This document shows, piece by piece, positions 1-13,517 of a DNA stretch of 64,000 bases. The DNA lies in NCBI GenBank assembly GCA_963693085.1, contig OY856409.1, forward strand, positions 506,839,803 through 506,903,802, read 5' to 3'. Each line of letters starts with the position of its first letter. Positions within the stretch are counted from its first letter, which is position 1. This DNA is from Alisma plantago-aquatica. Its lineage: Eukaryota > Streptophyta > Magnoliopsida > Alismatales > Alismataceae. Position numbers and translations under genes: made by a program. The notes beneath the pieces are model-generated. The model saw nothing but the letters and a program-made list of their open reading frames with translations. It was not told where the DNA came from and ran no database searches.

Positions 1-2911
1 ATAGTCTAAAGCACTGATATAATTACATATATACTTTTGAGCAACTGATGTCGATTATAGAAGCAGTAAGCTTTAAAGAGATTGATCATTTACAACCATA
101 AATATGGCAGGATACTCTAGATATCAACAAGAGTAAATCAACATATGATAATTCTTGATTAATTTCAAAGAGAATTAATAATTGAGAAACATACAAAGAA
201 TAATTCCTCGGAAACTGTACTTGAATCTTTCTTAGCCTTTCTTACTTATAAGAAACTCTTTAAAACTTATATTATCAAATTTTAGCTTATGCCCTGATCA
301 TATGCAGTGTACTCTACAGATGAAGACTCGTAGCGAACTACAAACTCACCATACAAGACTTAGCTGACACACTCGAGAATGCGAAGCCTGACTACGTCGC
401 TGGTCTGCAACAGGAAAATGGCTCTTTGGCCTCGACACACCTATTATGCCATAAAAATTGGAATCCTCCTCTAACCTGAGCACACAGGCAGAGAGTCAAG
501 CCACCTATTGGCTTTACTGTACTCTAGTGCCACTAAGATCTCTGGTTGATGTTGGACACTACATTCTGTATTTTATGGAGACTTCCACTAGGGCTTCATC
601 CCCCGTATCACCTATTAGTACGTTCGGACCCCCGTATACTGGAAACTACCAGGGTTAGGTCATTTCATCCCTACAGTGCAGACTTCTCATAGGGAATCTA
701 TAGTGTTTAGGGCTCTTAAGCCTATTATCTTATTATTCTTGGAAAGCTCTTACTATATTGTATCTTTTCCCTTACTTATACTTGACTCTGGTATCTCTAT
801 GGTACCATTTCTATTTATTTGAACTTTATATACAACATGTATATCATTCTAAACTTGGTCGAGAAATATACTCAAAACACTGTAATATACTGAGAAATCA
901 ACATTTTATACCTACAGGCAGACTAAAATTCTTAAATAATAGAATACATGTCCACTTGATACTTTATACACTAGAATCATGCAATTGAACTTCTTAATAC
1001 ACTGATAAGAGTTAATTGCTTGACATACGAGTAATCATCATTTGCACCTGTAAATTATTTGTACTTTCTTGGAAAACATGCACCTCAACCCAGATCTTGA
1101 GTTGTGCATCACCACATCTCATACTGAGAACATTGATATCAAAATACTTGATTCATTGAACACCCTATCCTTAGGGATTCATTTACCTCATTCACTTATC
1201 ACATGGCTCTCATAAGGATTTCATGCGACATAAACATTTACTGAATAAAGACTACTATCCACAAATCATATAAAATCAATATATGTATGAAACCTTGGAA
1301 CTGGGATGAATTTGGGTTTCCATGCCATTCACTGAGATAGCATGCATTAATCATAAAATTGAATGAATAAAGTCTATCACGATATCTATTTGCAAATATC
1401 CAACTTTCCTTGCATCTAGGGTTTCACCCTCTTTACTGAGATATCAAACAAACACTATTCACATTAAATGAAATCCAAGATAGTATCTGACATATATGTA
1501 CTATGAATTCAGATAAACAATCATTCATAACCAAGGGGATCCAGATAAACAAATTTCTCTATTTAATTATACTTCAATTTCAGACATAGACAAATTCCTT
1601 ATATTTCAATTTACTCTTATAACCTCTACGAATACTTAGGGAATTCTCATTAGGATGCATTGTATACATTTCTAATATGATTTTATCATCTAAAATTCAT
1701 CCAAATAGAGGAAGAATCCATTTCATATCATTTTACAACAACTTAGATCAAACACATAATTCAGGGTTTGTAGTCGCATACTAAGCAATTAAAGATTAGG
1801 GATAATGTAACCAATTTTTGTGCAATATACTATTTAAAGGAAGTTCTCAATCACCATAAGGTGTGAAAAAACCTTAAAAACGCAGATCATCCCTGAAAAT
1901 CTTTATCTCATATCAAATCCCTAGCAATTCACCCGATTCTTCTTCCTTTCAACTCAGAAACCCTAAAAATGAGGGATTATGAAGAAAGAGTTAGAAAAGG
2001 GGAAGTTTTGACACCATTTCAGATCAAACGAGAGGAGGGACGGAATCTTGACATGTGAGAGAAGATTCACCATAAAACTATATCCAAAGAGGCTAAACTT
2101 ACATGATTTCATCATTCCTTAGACCGCAAAACCCTAGGTCAACATCTCCATCACTTTCTCCTCCCAAACCCTAACTCTCCCTCTCTCTAGGATTTCATTT
2201 CTCTATATTGAATCACGGATTATGAGATCTCCTTGTGTGTTAAGTTGACCATATAGAGAAATTGAGCTGCTTGGGTCAATTACACATTGACCCCTCACTA
2301 TACTTTTTCTTATTTCAGCTGAATTTTCTGTCATAAAAATATTACTGTAATTCATCTACTAAGAAGATCTAAATTCATCCAAAAATTATGAAAATTTTAC
2401 AAGTTGTTTATTATTAATTTTAAGATCTCCAATTAAAATTTTAGATAATTTGGAGTTACCAATAAATAAAAAAAATAAAACACTACATTGCTGAAAAGCA
2501 CTCTGTCAGCATTTTGGTCGAAATATAGTTCGACTGAGAACCACATTCAAAGAATACTCAAATATTCTGAAAATTTTCTCAAATATGCATGATTAAGTTA
2601 TCCATATCATATCCAAAATTCAATTAAATAATTTTTTTTAGAAAATATGAAAAATCATTTACCACACTACTATCCTGATCAAATTCCATATTCATGTACT
2701 ATGAAAACCCAAAATTTTGCCAATTAGGGTTTACATTTCTCAAACCCTAATTCTTCAAACTAAAATCATAGTTCGAGTTTCTTCTTAGGTTTGAAACATC
2801 ACAATTGATCTACTATCTTTAATCAAGTCTAAACGATGTTTAATCTAATCAAGCATGTAATCATTCAGGTAAACCCTAGTTTACCAATTAAGCACAAATG
2901 TGGTCATTACA
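1..2911 (-). mobile_element. LARD-1 3' LTR (cut by window start)
   Basis: This is a long terminal repeat of a non-coding LTR element read on the minus strand. Its 5' terminus is at base 2911, where the minus strand begins TGTAATGACC directly after a polypurine tract. It aligns base for base, with many point differences, to 6916-8315 plus 25012-26552, and in reverse complement to both LTRs of LARD-2 (8316-17848 and 21638-25006). By comparison with those copies about 490 bp of its 3' end lies left of the window. It holds only short ORFs. Confidence 0.85.
458..658 (+). other. Short ORF antisense to the LARD LTR
   Basis: A 66-codon ORF lies in the most GC-rich part of the LTR, antisense to the element. 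The same frame can be followed in the other three LTR copies (about 7380-7570 plus strand, about 16735-16920 and 23878-24060 minus strand). The start codon or frame is damaged in some copies: the copy near 16755 carries an in-frame TGA. I recognise no domain. It is probably an accidental ORF in a conserved LTR segment. Confidence 0.25.
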
Positions 2912-2935
2912 ATTCTCACCCCCTTAAAAAGTTTC
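2912..2935 (-). other. LARD-1 polypurine tract
   Basis: Read on the minus strand, the bases next to the 3' LTR are an A/G tract (AAGGGGGTGAGAAT) touching TGTAATG. This is the expected plus-strand primer position of an LTR retrotransposon. The same tract precedes the LARD-2 3' LTR at 21624-21637. Confidence 0.8.
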
Positions 2936-5900
2936 ATCCCCGAACCATAAATACACAAAAAAAGTATATTCAAAGTTTATTTTAAGCTTATGAAGTCTTA
3001 CATGTCATTAAATTCTTGTATTTTATACTTGAATGTAGTTTTCAACGTTAAGTCTTTTATTTCTTTTCTAATCACAACATGTTAAAATAGTTCTCAATGA
3101 AAACAAACAAATTCTCTATGCCACAAACAATCATAGCAGAGAGAGAGAGAGAGAGAAACAACCATTGCAACATTTTTTTATACTCTTGAGGTGTTATCTC
3201 AACATTGATAGTCTGATCCAACTATCTCAATTCATACGGCTCAATATGTACTATTTTTATGTATTACCTCTAAGTCACAAAAGAGAGTTTACCATGTTCT
3301 TTTGAATTTCACTATTGTGCTACTCAAATAGCAAAATAGTATTGAGTTGGAAAACTAGATTCAACATCAATTGTACAATACTACTCATGACATCCCCATT
3401 GCATCATGGATGCATAAGGTGAAGAATTACCATCACATTCCATATTATTCTCAAGTATGAACCCACACATAATTCAAGGTGTAACCATCAGGTTATAGCA
3501 TACTAGGGTTTCAACAATAGTAACAAAGTACTCCATGATTGTATTAGTCATTCAAGGACTATTCATACCGAATTACCATCACTTAGTTATATTAAAGCTA
3601 GGTATAGCAAGCTATACCTCATTAGGGTTACATATCAATACAATATGGTTATCATCCCTTCTATTCATATGAGTGAATAGGTAAGACTACCTTATTCAGG
3701 GTAACCCTTCATTTGTTCCATCATCATTCAACCCATATTACCATACCACAATTGTACAATACTAAGATGGATTACTGGTATGGATGACTACAACTATCAA
3801 ACACCTTTAATTAACATATTGCTTGCACATGTACACTGAAATCATACGTAGAACCAATTTACATCCCTTAATATACCTTCAACAAATTATACTTAAAAAA
3901 AAAATTCACATATTACTAAAAGCCATTGTTTTGTCTTATCTCTCTCCTCATTCACTACTACTTACTTTTTGCTACCCATCCTTCTCATTTTAATCATGTA
4001 GATTAAACATTCCAAAAATTGAAACATACAAGGTAAAAATAGATTATTCATTATTCTTGCTATCACTGCAAGAATTTATCTCATATCACACTTCACTCAT
4101 ATTCTATTTCTCCTTTTGTTCAAAACATACTTGTTACATTTCAAATTTATGTCTTACTCTTTACTCTAAATCATTTCCATATTGTTCATCTACCTTTCAG
4201 ATTATCTATCTTTAAACCCTGGATTACTATCAGTGCTAGTTTACTTCTCATAGTGAAAATCTCATGATCTTGTTATATAGAGATGCTAGTATTCAAGGTC
4301 AAATCACTAGTGACATCCCTTTAACTACTACAACTATAAACATTCTAGGGTTTGGTCCTTCTGAGTAGCATGACGTTATTGTGATGTGACTTTGCTCCCT
4401 TAATTTGAAATTCAAACATTGGATCTCACAAGTTTTACTAAAGTCTTCTTTATCTTATCGATTGAATTTCCTTTCTCTTACTTGGCCATTCAGATAGATT
4501 ACATTCTCAATTACCCTGCTAGGGTTTCATCATCATATTGTGTGTCATTATTACATTCACTAGATGTCTCTACCACTATGGTTTTGCATCATATATGATT
4601 CATTTTCTTATCACTTCATTCCCACATTTCTCTCCTTAAGGAAGATATGAAAGAGAAGATGATTTTGAGACTTAGAATTCTTATCTTCAAACATTCAATA
4701 ATAGATTTCTCATATGTAGGTTTAATTAATTATCAACAAGGATACTTGACTAATTAGCACTTTCTTGAATCTCACAACCTCTTTCTTTTATAATCTATAT
4801 TACTCCATTATGTTTCAAACCCTTCTTTACTTTCCATAATCCCCTTACCATATACTACTATTCCACATGTCATCTTTAACTTCTAGTTTTCTCTTATGTT
4901 CATGTTGCTTCTTTTATGTGTATGATCATGTATACCATGTTGCATATATTTCCTTTTATCCTTCTACTAATGTGAAGTTGAAATTCTAAATCAATAATCT
5001 CTCTACTAGTATCACCTCATGTTTAATACATTACATATCCTTCATTTTAAATCAAACGACTTATGCATGGGTGAAACATAGTTTCTCTTTCAATCAAGTT
5101 TTTTCCGTCCTAAATATAGTCTACCTTTGTATGACTTTTTCATTTATTTAGCTACACTTTTGTTCTTATTTTAGAAACTAGTTTGTTGTTCTATAGAGAC
5201 TTAGAATCCAAAGGCAGTAAGGATGAATGTATTAAAATTATTAAGAAAGGTATATATTCCATGCTCTCAATTAAATCATAACCCTCATTCCTTAATCAAT
5301 CTCATCATTTCCAACATTTATCTTTATTTTAACTTAGTTTCTTATCCTAGTCTTGTGATTTACATGTTCATCTAATTCTCTTTACTTTAACTCTTCTGAA
5401 GACTCTTCACTTATATTTACTTATTGTCTACTTAACTCTTTTCTTCTATTTTCCCTTTGCTTTGGAGTACATTAAAACATTATACTTGATTAGATAGTCC
5501 ATTCCTCATGATTGATTCTTTCTATCTTGGTCCTTACATACTTTTCTCATATCTTTTCCACATTTCATATTTGGAGTTCATATAATACTAATCATTAAAC
5601 TTAATCTGAACCTTATGTGGTGTTCCTTTATTCCCAATTATGGGTTTCTTATATGAGGCCCCAAAGTTGGATCTCAGATATCAGTTCCAATTGATTCTTA
5701 GTTATCCCAGTCTTTCCCTTATACTTCAAAATCTTAGAGTATATACATTCATACTAGAATTTGGATCTAATCTATCCATAATTTACTCTTGTTATGTTAC
5801 TAATGGGAGTCATTAGATCCCAGTAATGCATCCTGCCAGCCAGACCAGGCCAAATCTACTGTCCTGAAGCCAAGAGCTACTCAGGATTACTCAACTCCTA

Positions 5901-6410
5901 TTCATCTCCAATGTGTGGAAGAAAACTTATCCACGTAGGAAAGCTCATTCAAAGATCATTTCTAGTCTACTTGATACAAAGAATGTAATTAATAAATGCT
6001 ACAACTGCATAGTGTACAACAAATCTTAAAGACCCATATATATTTCAAAATACTGAATATCTGAATCCAAACATAAAAGAGCTTTTCTATTCATCTCCAA
6101 TAAAACAACAATATGAAATGAAAGTTTTATCTCATTTTATATTTATGCTCATAATTCATGTTACTTATCTTATTTCTAGCCCTAATATTTCTAGGGTTCC
6201 TCTCTAGACCATCCTTCCACTGTATACCTATCTAGGGTATACATGAAAGAATTGACAAAGTAGCTTGATACTGGTTGATCCAAGTACTCAGATACCAGAC
6301 CAATATATCCAAATACTCAAAATCCCCAAAGCTAACATCATAACATCTCCTTTCTGCCACACTTATGACTCTAAATTACTAACTTAATGGTCCCTGACAA
6401 CTCAGCCTAA

Positions 6411-6422
6411 GCTCTGATACCA
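6411..6422 (-). other. LARD-1 primer binding site (tRNA-iMet)
   Basis: On the minus strand this reads TGGTATCAGAGC, complementary to the 3' end of plant initiator-Met tRNA. It starts a few bases after the end of the 5' LTR, as expected. Confidence 0.9.
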
Positions 6423-6425
6423 AGT

Positions 6426-8315
6426 TGTTACACCCCGATCTCACAATTACCATTAATCATGAGATTAGGACATACAATTGATGATTTGTCGTCATACAAA
6501 GATCACCCTTAACCTTTTCTTCTTTTTCAAACTCTTTGTTTTCTCGCATTGAACCACATAAACTAACTTTACAAGGGAATCTAAACATTGATTTCTCTAA
6601 TCTGATTTCAACATTAAAAATGCATGTATAAACATTCATTATGTTTCTCATACTTTTAAGCACATAAGACTTGCTGATTCACATATATTACTAAAAGAGG
6701 AATAATGTTATACATCATCATTTATAACTCTCTCTTATTTCTTTATAAGGACCTAGAGTGACAAGGACCAACTGAACTTAACTATACTCAGACTTAACTC
6801 TTATGGCAGATCTACTCTGATGTAATGACCTTCTTTTAGTCCATTTGATATCCCTAAAAAATTGTGAGTAGAGGAGTGAGCCTACTTGCTCAGTGAATGA
6901 GTACTTCAAAGAAATAGTCTAAAGCACTGATACAAATATAGATATACTTTTGAGAAACTGATATCAATTATAGCAGTAGTAAGCTTAGAAGATATTGATC
7001 ATTTACAATCATAAATATGGTAGGATACTCTAGATATCAACAAGAGTAAATAAATATATGAGCATGTTTGATTAATTTCAAAGAGAACTAATAGTTTAGA
7101 AACATACACAGAATAATTGATGGTAAACTGTACTCAAATCTTTCTTAGCCTTTCTTACTTATAAGAAACTCTTTAAAACTTATATTATCATATTTTAGCT
7201 TATGCCCTAATCATATGTAGTGTACTCTACATATGAAGACTCATAGAAAACTACGATCTCACTGTACAAGACTTAGCTGACACACCTGGGAATGCTAAGC
7301 CTGACTACGTCGCTGGTCTGCAACAAGAAAATGGCTCTCTGGCCTCGACACACCTATTATGCCATAAAAACTAGACTCCTCCTTTAACCTGAGCACACAT
7401 GCAGAGAGTCAAGCCACCTATTGGCTTTACTGTACTCTAGTGCCACCAGGATCTCTGGTTGATGTTGGACACTACATTCTATATTTTAAGGAGACTTCAA
7501 CTAGGTCTTCGTCTCCCATACCACTTGTTAGTACATTCCGAACCCCGTATACTGGACACTGCCAGGGTTAGGTCGTTTCATCCCTACGGCATAAACCTCT
7601 CATAGGGAATCTACGGTGTTCATGGATCTTAAGTCTATTATATTATTATTCTTGGAAAGATCTTACTATATTGTATCATTTCCCTTACTTATACTTGACT
7701 CTGGTATCTCTATGGTACCGTGTCATTTAATTTGAAGTTTATATACAACATGTATATCATTCTAAACTTGGCAGAGCAATATACTCAAAACACTGTAATA
7801 TACTGAGAAATCAACATTTTATACCTGTAGGTAGACTAAAATTCTTAAATAACAGAATACATGTCCACTTGATACGTTATATACTAGAATCATGCAATTG
7901 AACTTCTTAATACACTGATAAGAGTTAATTGCTTGACATACGAGTAATCGTCATTTGCACCTGTAAATTATTTGTACTTTCTTAGAAAATGTGCACCTCA
8001 ACCTAAATCTTGAGTTGTGCATCACCACATCTCACACTGAGAACATTGATATCAAAATACTTGATTCATTGAACACCCTATCCTTAGGGTTCATTTACCT
8101 CATTTACTTATCACATGTCTCTCATAAGTATTTCATGCGACATAAACATTCACTGAATAAAGACTACTATCCATAAATCATATAAAATCAATATATGTAT
8201 GAAACCTTGGAACTGAGATGAATTTGGGTTTCAATGCCATTCACTGAGATAACATGCATCAATAATAAAATTGAATAAATATAGTCTATCATGTCAAGAA
8301 AATCCATTTAAATGG
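6426..8315 (-). mobile_element. LARD-1 5' LTR, downstream part
   Basis: The LTR end (minus strand ...TGTAACA) is at 6426, next to the primer site. Homology to the other LTRs runs up to 8315 and stops where LARD-2 begins. The missing upstream part of the same LTR resumes at 25012, after LARD-2. The two parts sum to about 3.43 kb, the same length as the intact LTRs. Confidence 0.85.
8311..8315. repeat. LARD-2 target-site duplication, left copy
   Basis: AATGG precedes the first base of LARD-2 and recurs immediately after its last base (25007-25011). Five base pairs is the usual duplication length for plant LTR retrotransposons. Confidence 0.85.
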
Positions 8316-9390
8316 TGTAATGACCACATTTATGCTTAATTGGTAAACTAGGGTTTACCTGAATGATTACATGCTTGATTAGATTGAACATCGTTTAGAA
8401 TTGATTAATGATAGTAGATCAATTGTGATGTTTCAAACCTAATAAGAAACTCTAACTATGATTTTTGTTTGAAGAAGTAGAGTTTGAGAAATGTAAAACC
8501 TAATCGGAAAAAATTAGGGTTTTGATAGTACATGAATATGGAATTTGATCAGGATAGCAGTGTGGTAAATGATTTTTAATATTTTCTACAATTTTTGGAT
8601 TTAATTGAATTTTGGATATGATATGAATAACTAGATCATGGATATTGGAGAAATATTTCAGAATATTTGAGTGTTCTTTGAATGTGGTTCTCAATTGAAC
8701 TATACTTCGACCAAAATGCTGATAGAGTGCTTTTCAATAGTGTAGTGTTTTATTCTTAGTTATTTATTGGTAACTCCAAATGATCTGAAATTTTAATTGG
8801 AGATCTGAAACTCAATCATAAACAATATGTAAAATTTCATAATTTTTGGATGCGTTTAGACCTTATCAGTAGATGAATTACGGTAATATTTTTATTATAG
8901 AAAATTCAACTGAAATAAGAAAAAGTATAGTGAGGGGTCAATGTGCAGTTGACCCAAGCAGCTGAATTGCTCTATATGGTAAACCTAAAATACAAGGAGC
9001 TCTCATAATTTGTGATTCAATCCAGAGAAACAAAATCTTAGAGAGAGAGGGAGAGTTAGTGTTTGAGAGGAGAAAGTGATGGAGATGTTGACCTAGGGTT
9101 TTGCGGTCCGAGGAATGATGAAATAATGTAAGTTTAGCTTCTTTGCATAGACTTTAATTGTGAATCTCTCTCACATGTCAAGAATCCGTCTCTACTCTGA
9201 TTTGATCCAAAATGGTATAAAAAATTTCCCTTTTGTCACTCTTTCTTCATAATCCCTCATTTTTAGGGTTTCCGAGTTGAAAGGAAGAAGAATCAGGTGA
9301 ATTGCTAGGGATTTGATATGAGATCAAGATTTTCAGGGATGAGCTGCATTTTAAAGATGTTTTCACACCTTAGGGTAAGTGGGAACTTCC
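8316..9390 (+). mobile_element. LARD-2 5' LTR, upstream part
   Basis: It begins TGTAATGACCACATT and matches 21638-22720 of the 3' LTR. It stops at the 13-bp duplicated target where LINE-A entered. Short ORFs inside it are not conserved between copies. Confidence 0.85.
9378..9390. repeat. LINE-A target-site duplication, left copy
   Basis: AGTGGGAACTTCC occurs here and at 15511-15523, and only once in the uninterrupted 3' LTR near 22695. This defines the LINE boundaries exactly. Confidence 0.9.
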
Positions 9391-9675
9391 TATTTTTTTT
9401 TGGGTAAGTCAAGTGGTCATCTTATGCATCTTGCCCACCTCGTGCAAGCGAGAACATATTCACGTTACAAATGTTAGCTAGATGTAGTGAATGAAATTTG
9501 GTAGTACTACTACCATTACAAAATGGTGCCTGACTAGTGTCAATCACAACTTTAGGGGGGTTTTGTAGTGGGTGTTTCCATTGCTTTGTTGGAAGTCATA
9601 CTTAGCAAGGGCGTCACCCTGCATATTGTTCTTTCTGTCCGTATGGTTGATCACAGTAGTCTCCTTCTTTATCAA

Positions 9676-10128
9676 CTATATTCCTATGATTGTGTTAGCA
9701 AAATGATGGTGTTTCCAGTACACTTCTTGGATCATAACTGACGCTTGGAGGCTATCTGTAAAAATCTCAGATTCTTGTGTAGCGCTCACCCTGATGATCT
9801 TTTCTGCCAAGGCGATTTCCATGAGTTTCGCTTCCAATGGGCTCTCCGCCGTAACCAATTGTCCAATTCCACTCAACCAGTGGTCATTAGAATCACAGAT
9901 GACCACATCTATAGCTCCTTTCCCCTTTTTCCAAGCAACATATGTATTGAATTTAACAACTCCTGGATTGAAGTTTTTCGTATGGGGGCTTCTGTTCTGT
10001 GCAGTCATGTTTTGCGCGGCAGTCCAGGCTTTAGAATTCAAGGTGACCTCCTGATTTATAAGGTTGATTTGATGTTGTGGACAATTTTCTCTGCCTTCAA
10101 AAATCCACAGGTTGCGTTGTTTCCACAT
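9676..10128 (-). pseudogene. LINE-A ORF2: RNase H domain
   Basis: The C-terminal RNase H-like domain of a plant L1 ORF2, which would degrade the RNA strand after target-primed reverse transcription. The frame shows VVKFNTYVAWKKGKG, DSNDHWLSGIGQL, an EAKLMEIALAEK helix and IFTDSLQA. The first catalytic Asp expected in the VKxNxDGAW motif is replaced (FNTYVAWK), whereas the later Asp of the TDS motif is present. It follows the zf-RVT domain with a short frame break, so it was once the end of one ORF2. This copy is probably catalytically dead. Confidence 0.8.
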
Positions 10129-10134
10129 ACTCCA

Positions 10135-10806
10135 TCACACAATTAAGAAGAGATGTTTATATGAATCTGGGGTCTTGATGTTCTGGTTGATCCACTGGTC
10201 AAAATTATTAGTTGTCCAGAATTGGTGAGGATTATTAAGTCTGAGCAGTGTTTGCCACACACTTTTTACCTTTGGGCAGTCGCGGATAGCATGTAGGCTG
10301 GTTTCCTCCACTTCATTGCATCTGGAATAGGTTGAATTTGCTGTCATGTTCTGGCATTTTCTGTTGTAATTGGTGAGGAGGGCTCCGTTAGCTGCAATCC
10401 ACATGAATAACTTGATACACGTCGCCACCTGTGCGTTCCAGATAAGATGCCAATTCCCTTGTCTTTTGATCTCCGTTTCAGCTCGCAGAGCATGATATGC
10501 AGTTTTGGCTGTATAACTTCCTCCTTCATTAAGCTTCCATACTCGAACGTACTCAGCATCTGGGTCTATGGGAGGATTTAAGTCGCATATAGCTTTGGTG
10601 ATGTCAGGCGGAAACCAATGTTCCAAGAAGCTTCGATCCCACTGTCCTTCCAAATTGACCAAGCTGCTCACTATCAAATCATCCAAATCCTCTGGGATGG
10701 GAAATAATGCATGGTTTTTCAAGATGACTCTGTTGGGTAACCACTTATCGTGCCACACATTTATGGACGTTCCGCTCACTGGACTTAGATAAGTATTTGA
10801 TTCCAT
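10135..10806 (-). pseudogene. LINE-A ORF2: zf-RVT domain
   Basis: This is the zinc-binding reverse-transcriptase-associated region (zf-RVT) between the RT and RNase H of plant LINEs. Visible landmarks are INVWHDKWLPN near the start, VWKLNEGGSYTAKTAYHAL in the middle, then LIWNAQVATCIKLFMWIAANG and the Cys/His segment SRCNEVEETSLHAIRDCP. The segment is one open frame of 223 codons, among the best preserved parts of the element. Confidence 0.85.
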
Positions 10807-12715
10807 GAACGGTTTGGTGAGGATGACACTTCTGGTCAGTCGAGAGAGGTTCTGAGTTGATACTGGTTTGTCATTTAAGATTTTTTTTCCATGGCGTCAC
10901 TCCAGATGATTTTCCTTTTGGTGTAGATATCCCAACTATTCTTCATGAGGAGTGCTTGATTCCATTCTTTCATAGATTTGAGCCCGATGACTCCATGAAT
11001 CTTCCTGCTAGTGAGGCGGCTCTAGGGTATAAGGTGTGTTCCTCCCTTACTACGTCCACCATTCCATATGAATCTCCTTATTTACCCATCAATTCTTTCA
11101 CATAATTGTAGAGGTAGTTTGGCCATCTGCATAATATAAGTAGGTATATAGGTTAAAGTACTCTTGGGTAGGCTCACTCTCCCCACCATAGATAAAATTT
11201 TAGCAGTCCAGGAGTTAATTTTACTCGTTACCTTCTCCAGTACTTCATTGTATGTTTTCCTGTTAACCCAGTTATGTATAATAGGTACTCCTAGGTATTT
11301 TCCCAGATCTTGAGTTCTTTGTAGGCCACACCTGTTGCAAATAGCTTCCGTTTCCTGCTGAGTAACACTCCTCGAGAAGAAGACTTTAGTTTTCTCGATT
11401 GAGATGGCTTGTCCAGAAGCTTGTTCAAAATCATTAAAACATTCCATGATGGTTCAGATGTTGGATTCACTTTCTTTTGAGAAAAGGATGATGTCATCGG
11501 CAAATCATAAATGAGCTATTTTCGGTCCTCCTCTCCCTAGCTGCATGGGTGCCATTTCTTTTCTATCACAAGCTGATCAATAAACTGACTTAACCTATCG
11601 ATGCAAAGAATGAAAATATATGGGCTTAGGGTTCCCCCTGTCTTATCCTCTGGATGGTTTGAAGCTTGGTGTCATCACTCCATTCCAGGCTATTTGCGAG
11701 CTGCCACACCTAATGGAATTAATAATGTAGTTTTGTATGTTGGTTGGGATATCCGTCTTCTCTAGTGTATCCTGGATGAAGCTCCAAGCCATTTTATCAT
11801 AAGCTTTGGTAAGATCAACCTTGATAGCCATGGTCTTACTCGAATTCTTCCTTTTCATTGTGTGAATAAACTCCTGCACAATAGTGATATTGTCTGTGAT
11901 TTTCCTTCCAGGTACAAATGTGCTTTGTGATGGACTGATCCATTTTGGTAACCACTTTTTCAGACGCTCGACAATGACTTTCAAACAACATTTGAGGATT
12001 GTATTGTTAAGTGAGATTGGCCTGAATTGACTTCGACATACATGTCTCTTTTCTTTAGGTATGAGCACAATGGTGGCGTTGCACAACTTATCGTCAAGGG
12101 TGGGAGAATTATGAGCCTCTTTGATCGTTCTTGTGACTGTCTCCTGCATAGTAGACCAGTTCAATTGTAAGAAATGTGTTTTTGTTCCATCTGGACCTAC
12201 CGCTTTGAATGGATGCATAGAAAAAATAATGTCTTCAATCTCCTCCATTTGAGCCTCCCTCACAATATGTTGTTTCTGGACTTCAGGTTGTGGCTGCAAA
12301 ATAGCCTGGGATTCTCCTCATGGCCGGCTCGCTGACACAACTAGGTGTGGTGAAGAGGTCTATGAAATACTAAGTAACCAGTTTGAATACTTCCATAGTA
12401 TCAGTAACCCATCCTCCATCAGGTCTTTTGATCGCCTCACATCTATTCATTCTTCCCCACTGGTTGACGAAAGCATGATAGAAGCGAGAGTTTGAGTCTC
12501 CATCCTTCAGCCAATTGATATGGCTTTTTTGTTTCCAGTCTTCCTCCTCCTTCTTTAACAGAGTGCTTAGTTCGACCTGCATTGTCAAACACAAATGGTC
12601 GGTTGTTTCATCGTACCTGGTAGCTAGGTTTTTTTTGCAGGGTATTAATGTTATGCAAAAGCTGGTCCTTGTGCGCTCTTTTAGTCTTCTGCAGCTCCCC
12701 GTCCCAAGCTCTTAA
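10807..12715 (-). pseudogene. LINE-A ORF2: reverse transcriptase
   Basis: Non-LTR reverse transcriptase, broken into several frames. At 11643-12299 the sequence has FKAVGPDGTKTHFLQ, NATIVLIPKEKR, FRPISLNNTILKC, STFVPGRKITDNI and KVDLTKAYDKMAWSFI, the standard order of RT blocks 1-4. A frame change follows, then PYIFILCIDRLSQF and the catalytic FADD box on the minus strand near 11490. The thumb region at 11082-11447 has DLGKYLGVPIIHN and SWTAKILSMVGR. The catalytic FADD is intact although the ORF is not. The segment at 12370-12594 (NWLKDGDSNSRFYHAFVNQ) is the linker between endonuclease and RT. Confidence 0.85.
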
Positions 12716-13018
12716 GTGCGGGCTGGCTATGGCGAGGGCACTTTGGAAGTTAAGGTCTCTGGGCCAGCTGTTTTCAATGCAAGGTCTGAATGACGTCTCC
12801 TGCTGCTAAGAAGCTTTTGTCATGAATTGCCCTTGATAGTTAGTGCGTTTAGCCATATTGATCAAAAGGGGGCAATGGTCAGATTCGACCCTTGCTAGGT
12901 GTAACACAGAGACATCCAATTTTTTTTTTAACAAAGGCGCTGTTTGCTAATCCTCGGTCGAGTCTGCTTTGTTTCAGGCCGTGGCAGAAGGTAAAGCATT
13001 GGCCAGAGACAGACCTTC

Positions 13019-13517
13019 CTACAGCATCGTGTCAGTGAAGGTTTGTGCTTCCCTAAGATTGAAGGTCTGGTACCCACTCTTTTTAGTTGGAGTAGTAGTA
13101 GTATCGAAGTCACCAGCATCGATCCAAGGATCTTTATATCTTTTCCCCAACTCAGTGATATGCTTCCAGATTAAGTTGCGTATTTGTATGTGTGGATTTG
13201 CATATATAAAGGTCGCATAAAAAGAATTATTGATTCTGCATGTTCCAAACTGGCAGTGAGTGTTGATGATTTCAATAATGCATGTAGCTGAGTTCCAGCA
13301 TACCCAAATCCCCCCCGAGTATCCACGAGCTTCAGATCTGTGAGAGTTCGAAAAACTCAGCTTTTGGATTGTGTCTATTGCCTTTTCGACACTAATTCTT
13401 GGCTCAAGAATTGAAGTAACCATGGGATTGTGAATAGAGATGTACTCTTTTAGAATTATGCAAGTATCAACGTTTTTTTATTCCTCTGGTATTCCAACAT
13501 AGTATATATGTCATAGC
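13019..13517 (-). pseudogene. LINE-A ORF2: APE-type endonuclease
   Basis: The N-terminal endonuclease, which nicks target DNA. It starts near 13515 with CWNTRGIKK, frameshifts, then runs in frame at 13019-13423 through EPRISVEKAID, GYSGGIWVCWNS, ATFIYANPH and PWIDAGDFD. The family motif GDFN is GDFD here. The last catalytic block (SDH) is not clear; the sequence becomes hard to read near 12850. Confidence 0.75.

Larger units (their letters stand above)
2912..6425 (-). mobile_element. LARD-1 internal non-coding domain
   Basis: About 3.5 kb lie between the polypurine tract and the primer site. No gag, protease, RT, RNase H or integrase motif is visible in any frame. The domain matches the LARD-2 internal domain (17849-21637) in reverse complement along its length. 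It includes a GA microsatellite at about 3138-3156, matched by the CT tract of LARD-2 near 21105. Large LTRs with a conserved but non-coding interior are the definition of a large retrotransposon derivative, which must borrow enzymes from an autonomous relative. Confidence 0.8.

Noticed and set aside
1..8315. CRISPR-like or tandem array suggested by recurring blocks
   Set aside because: The recurrences are whole LTRs of one element family in direct and inverted orientation, not short regular repeats with spacers.
9745..10146. Plus-strand 133-codon ORF
   Set aside because: It overlaps the LINE-A RNase H frame on the opposite strand, which carries the recognisable domain; this is its shadow.
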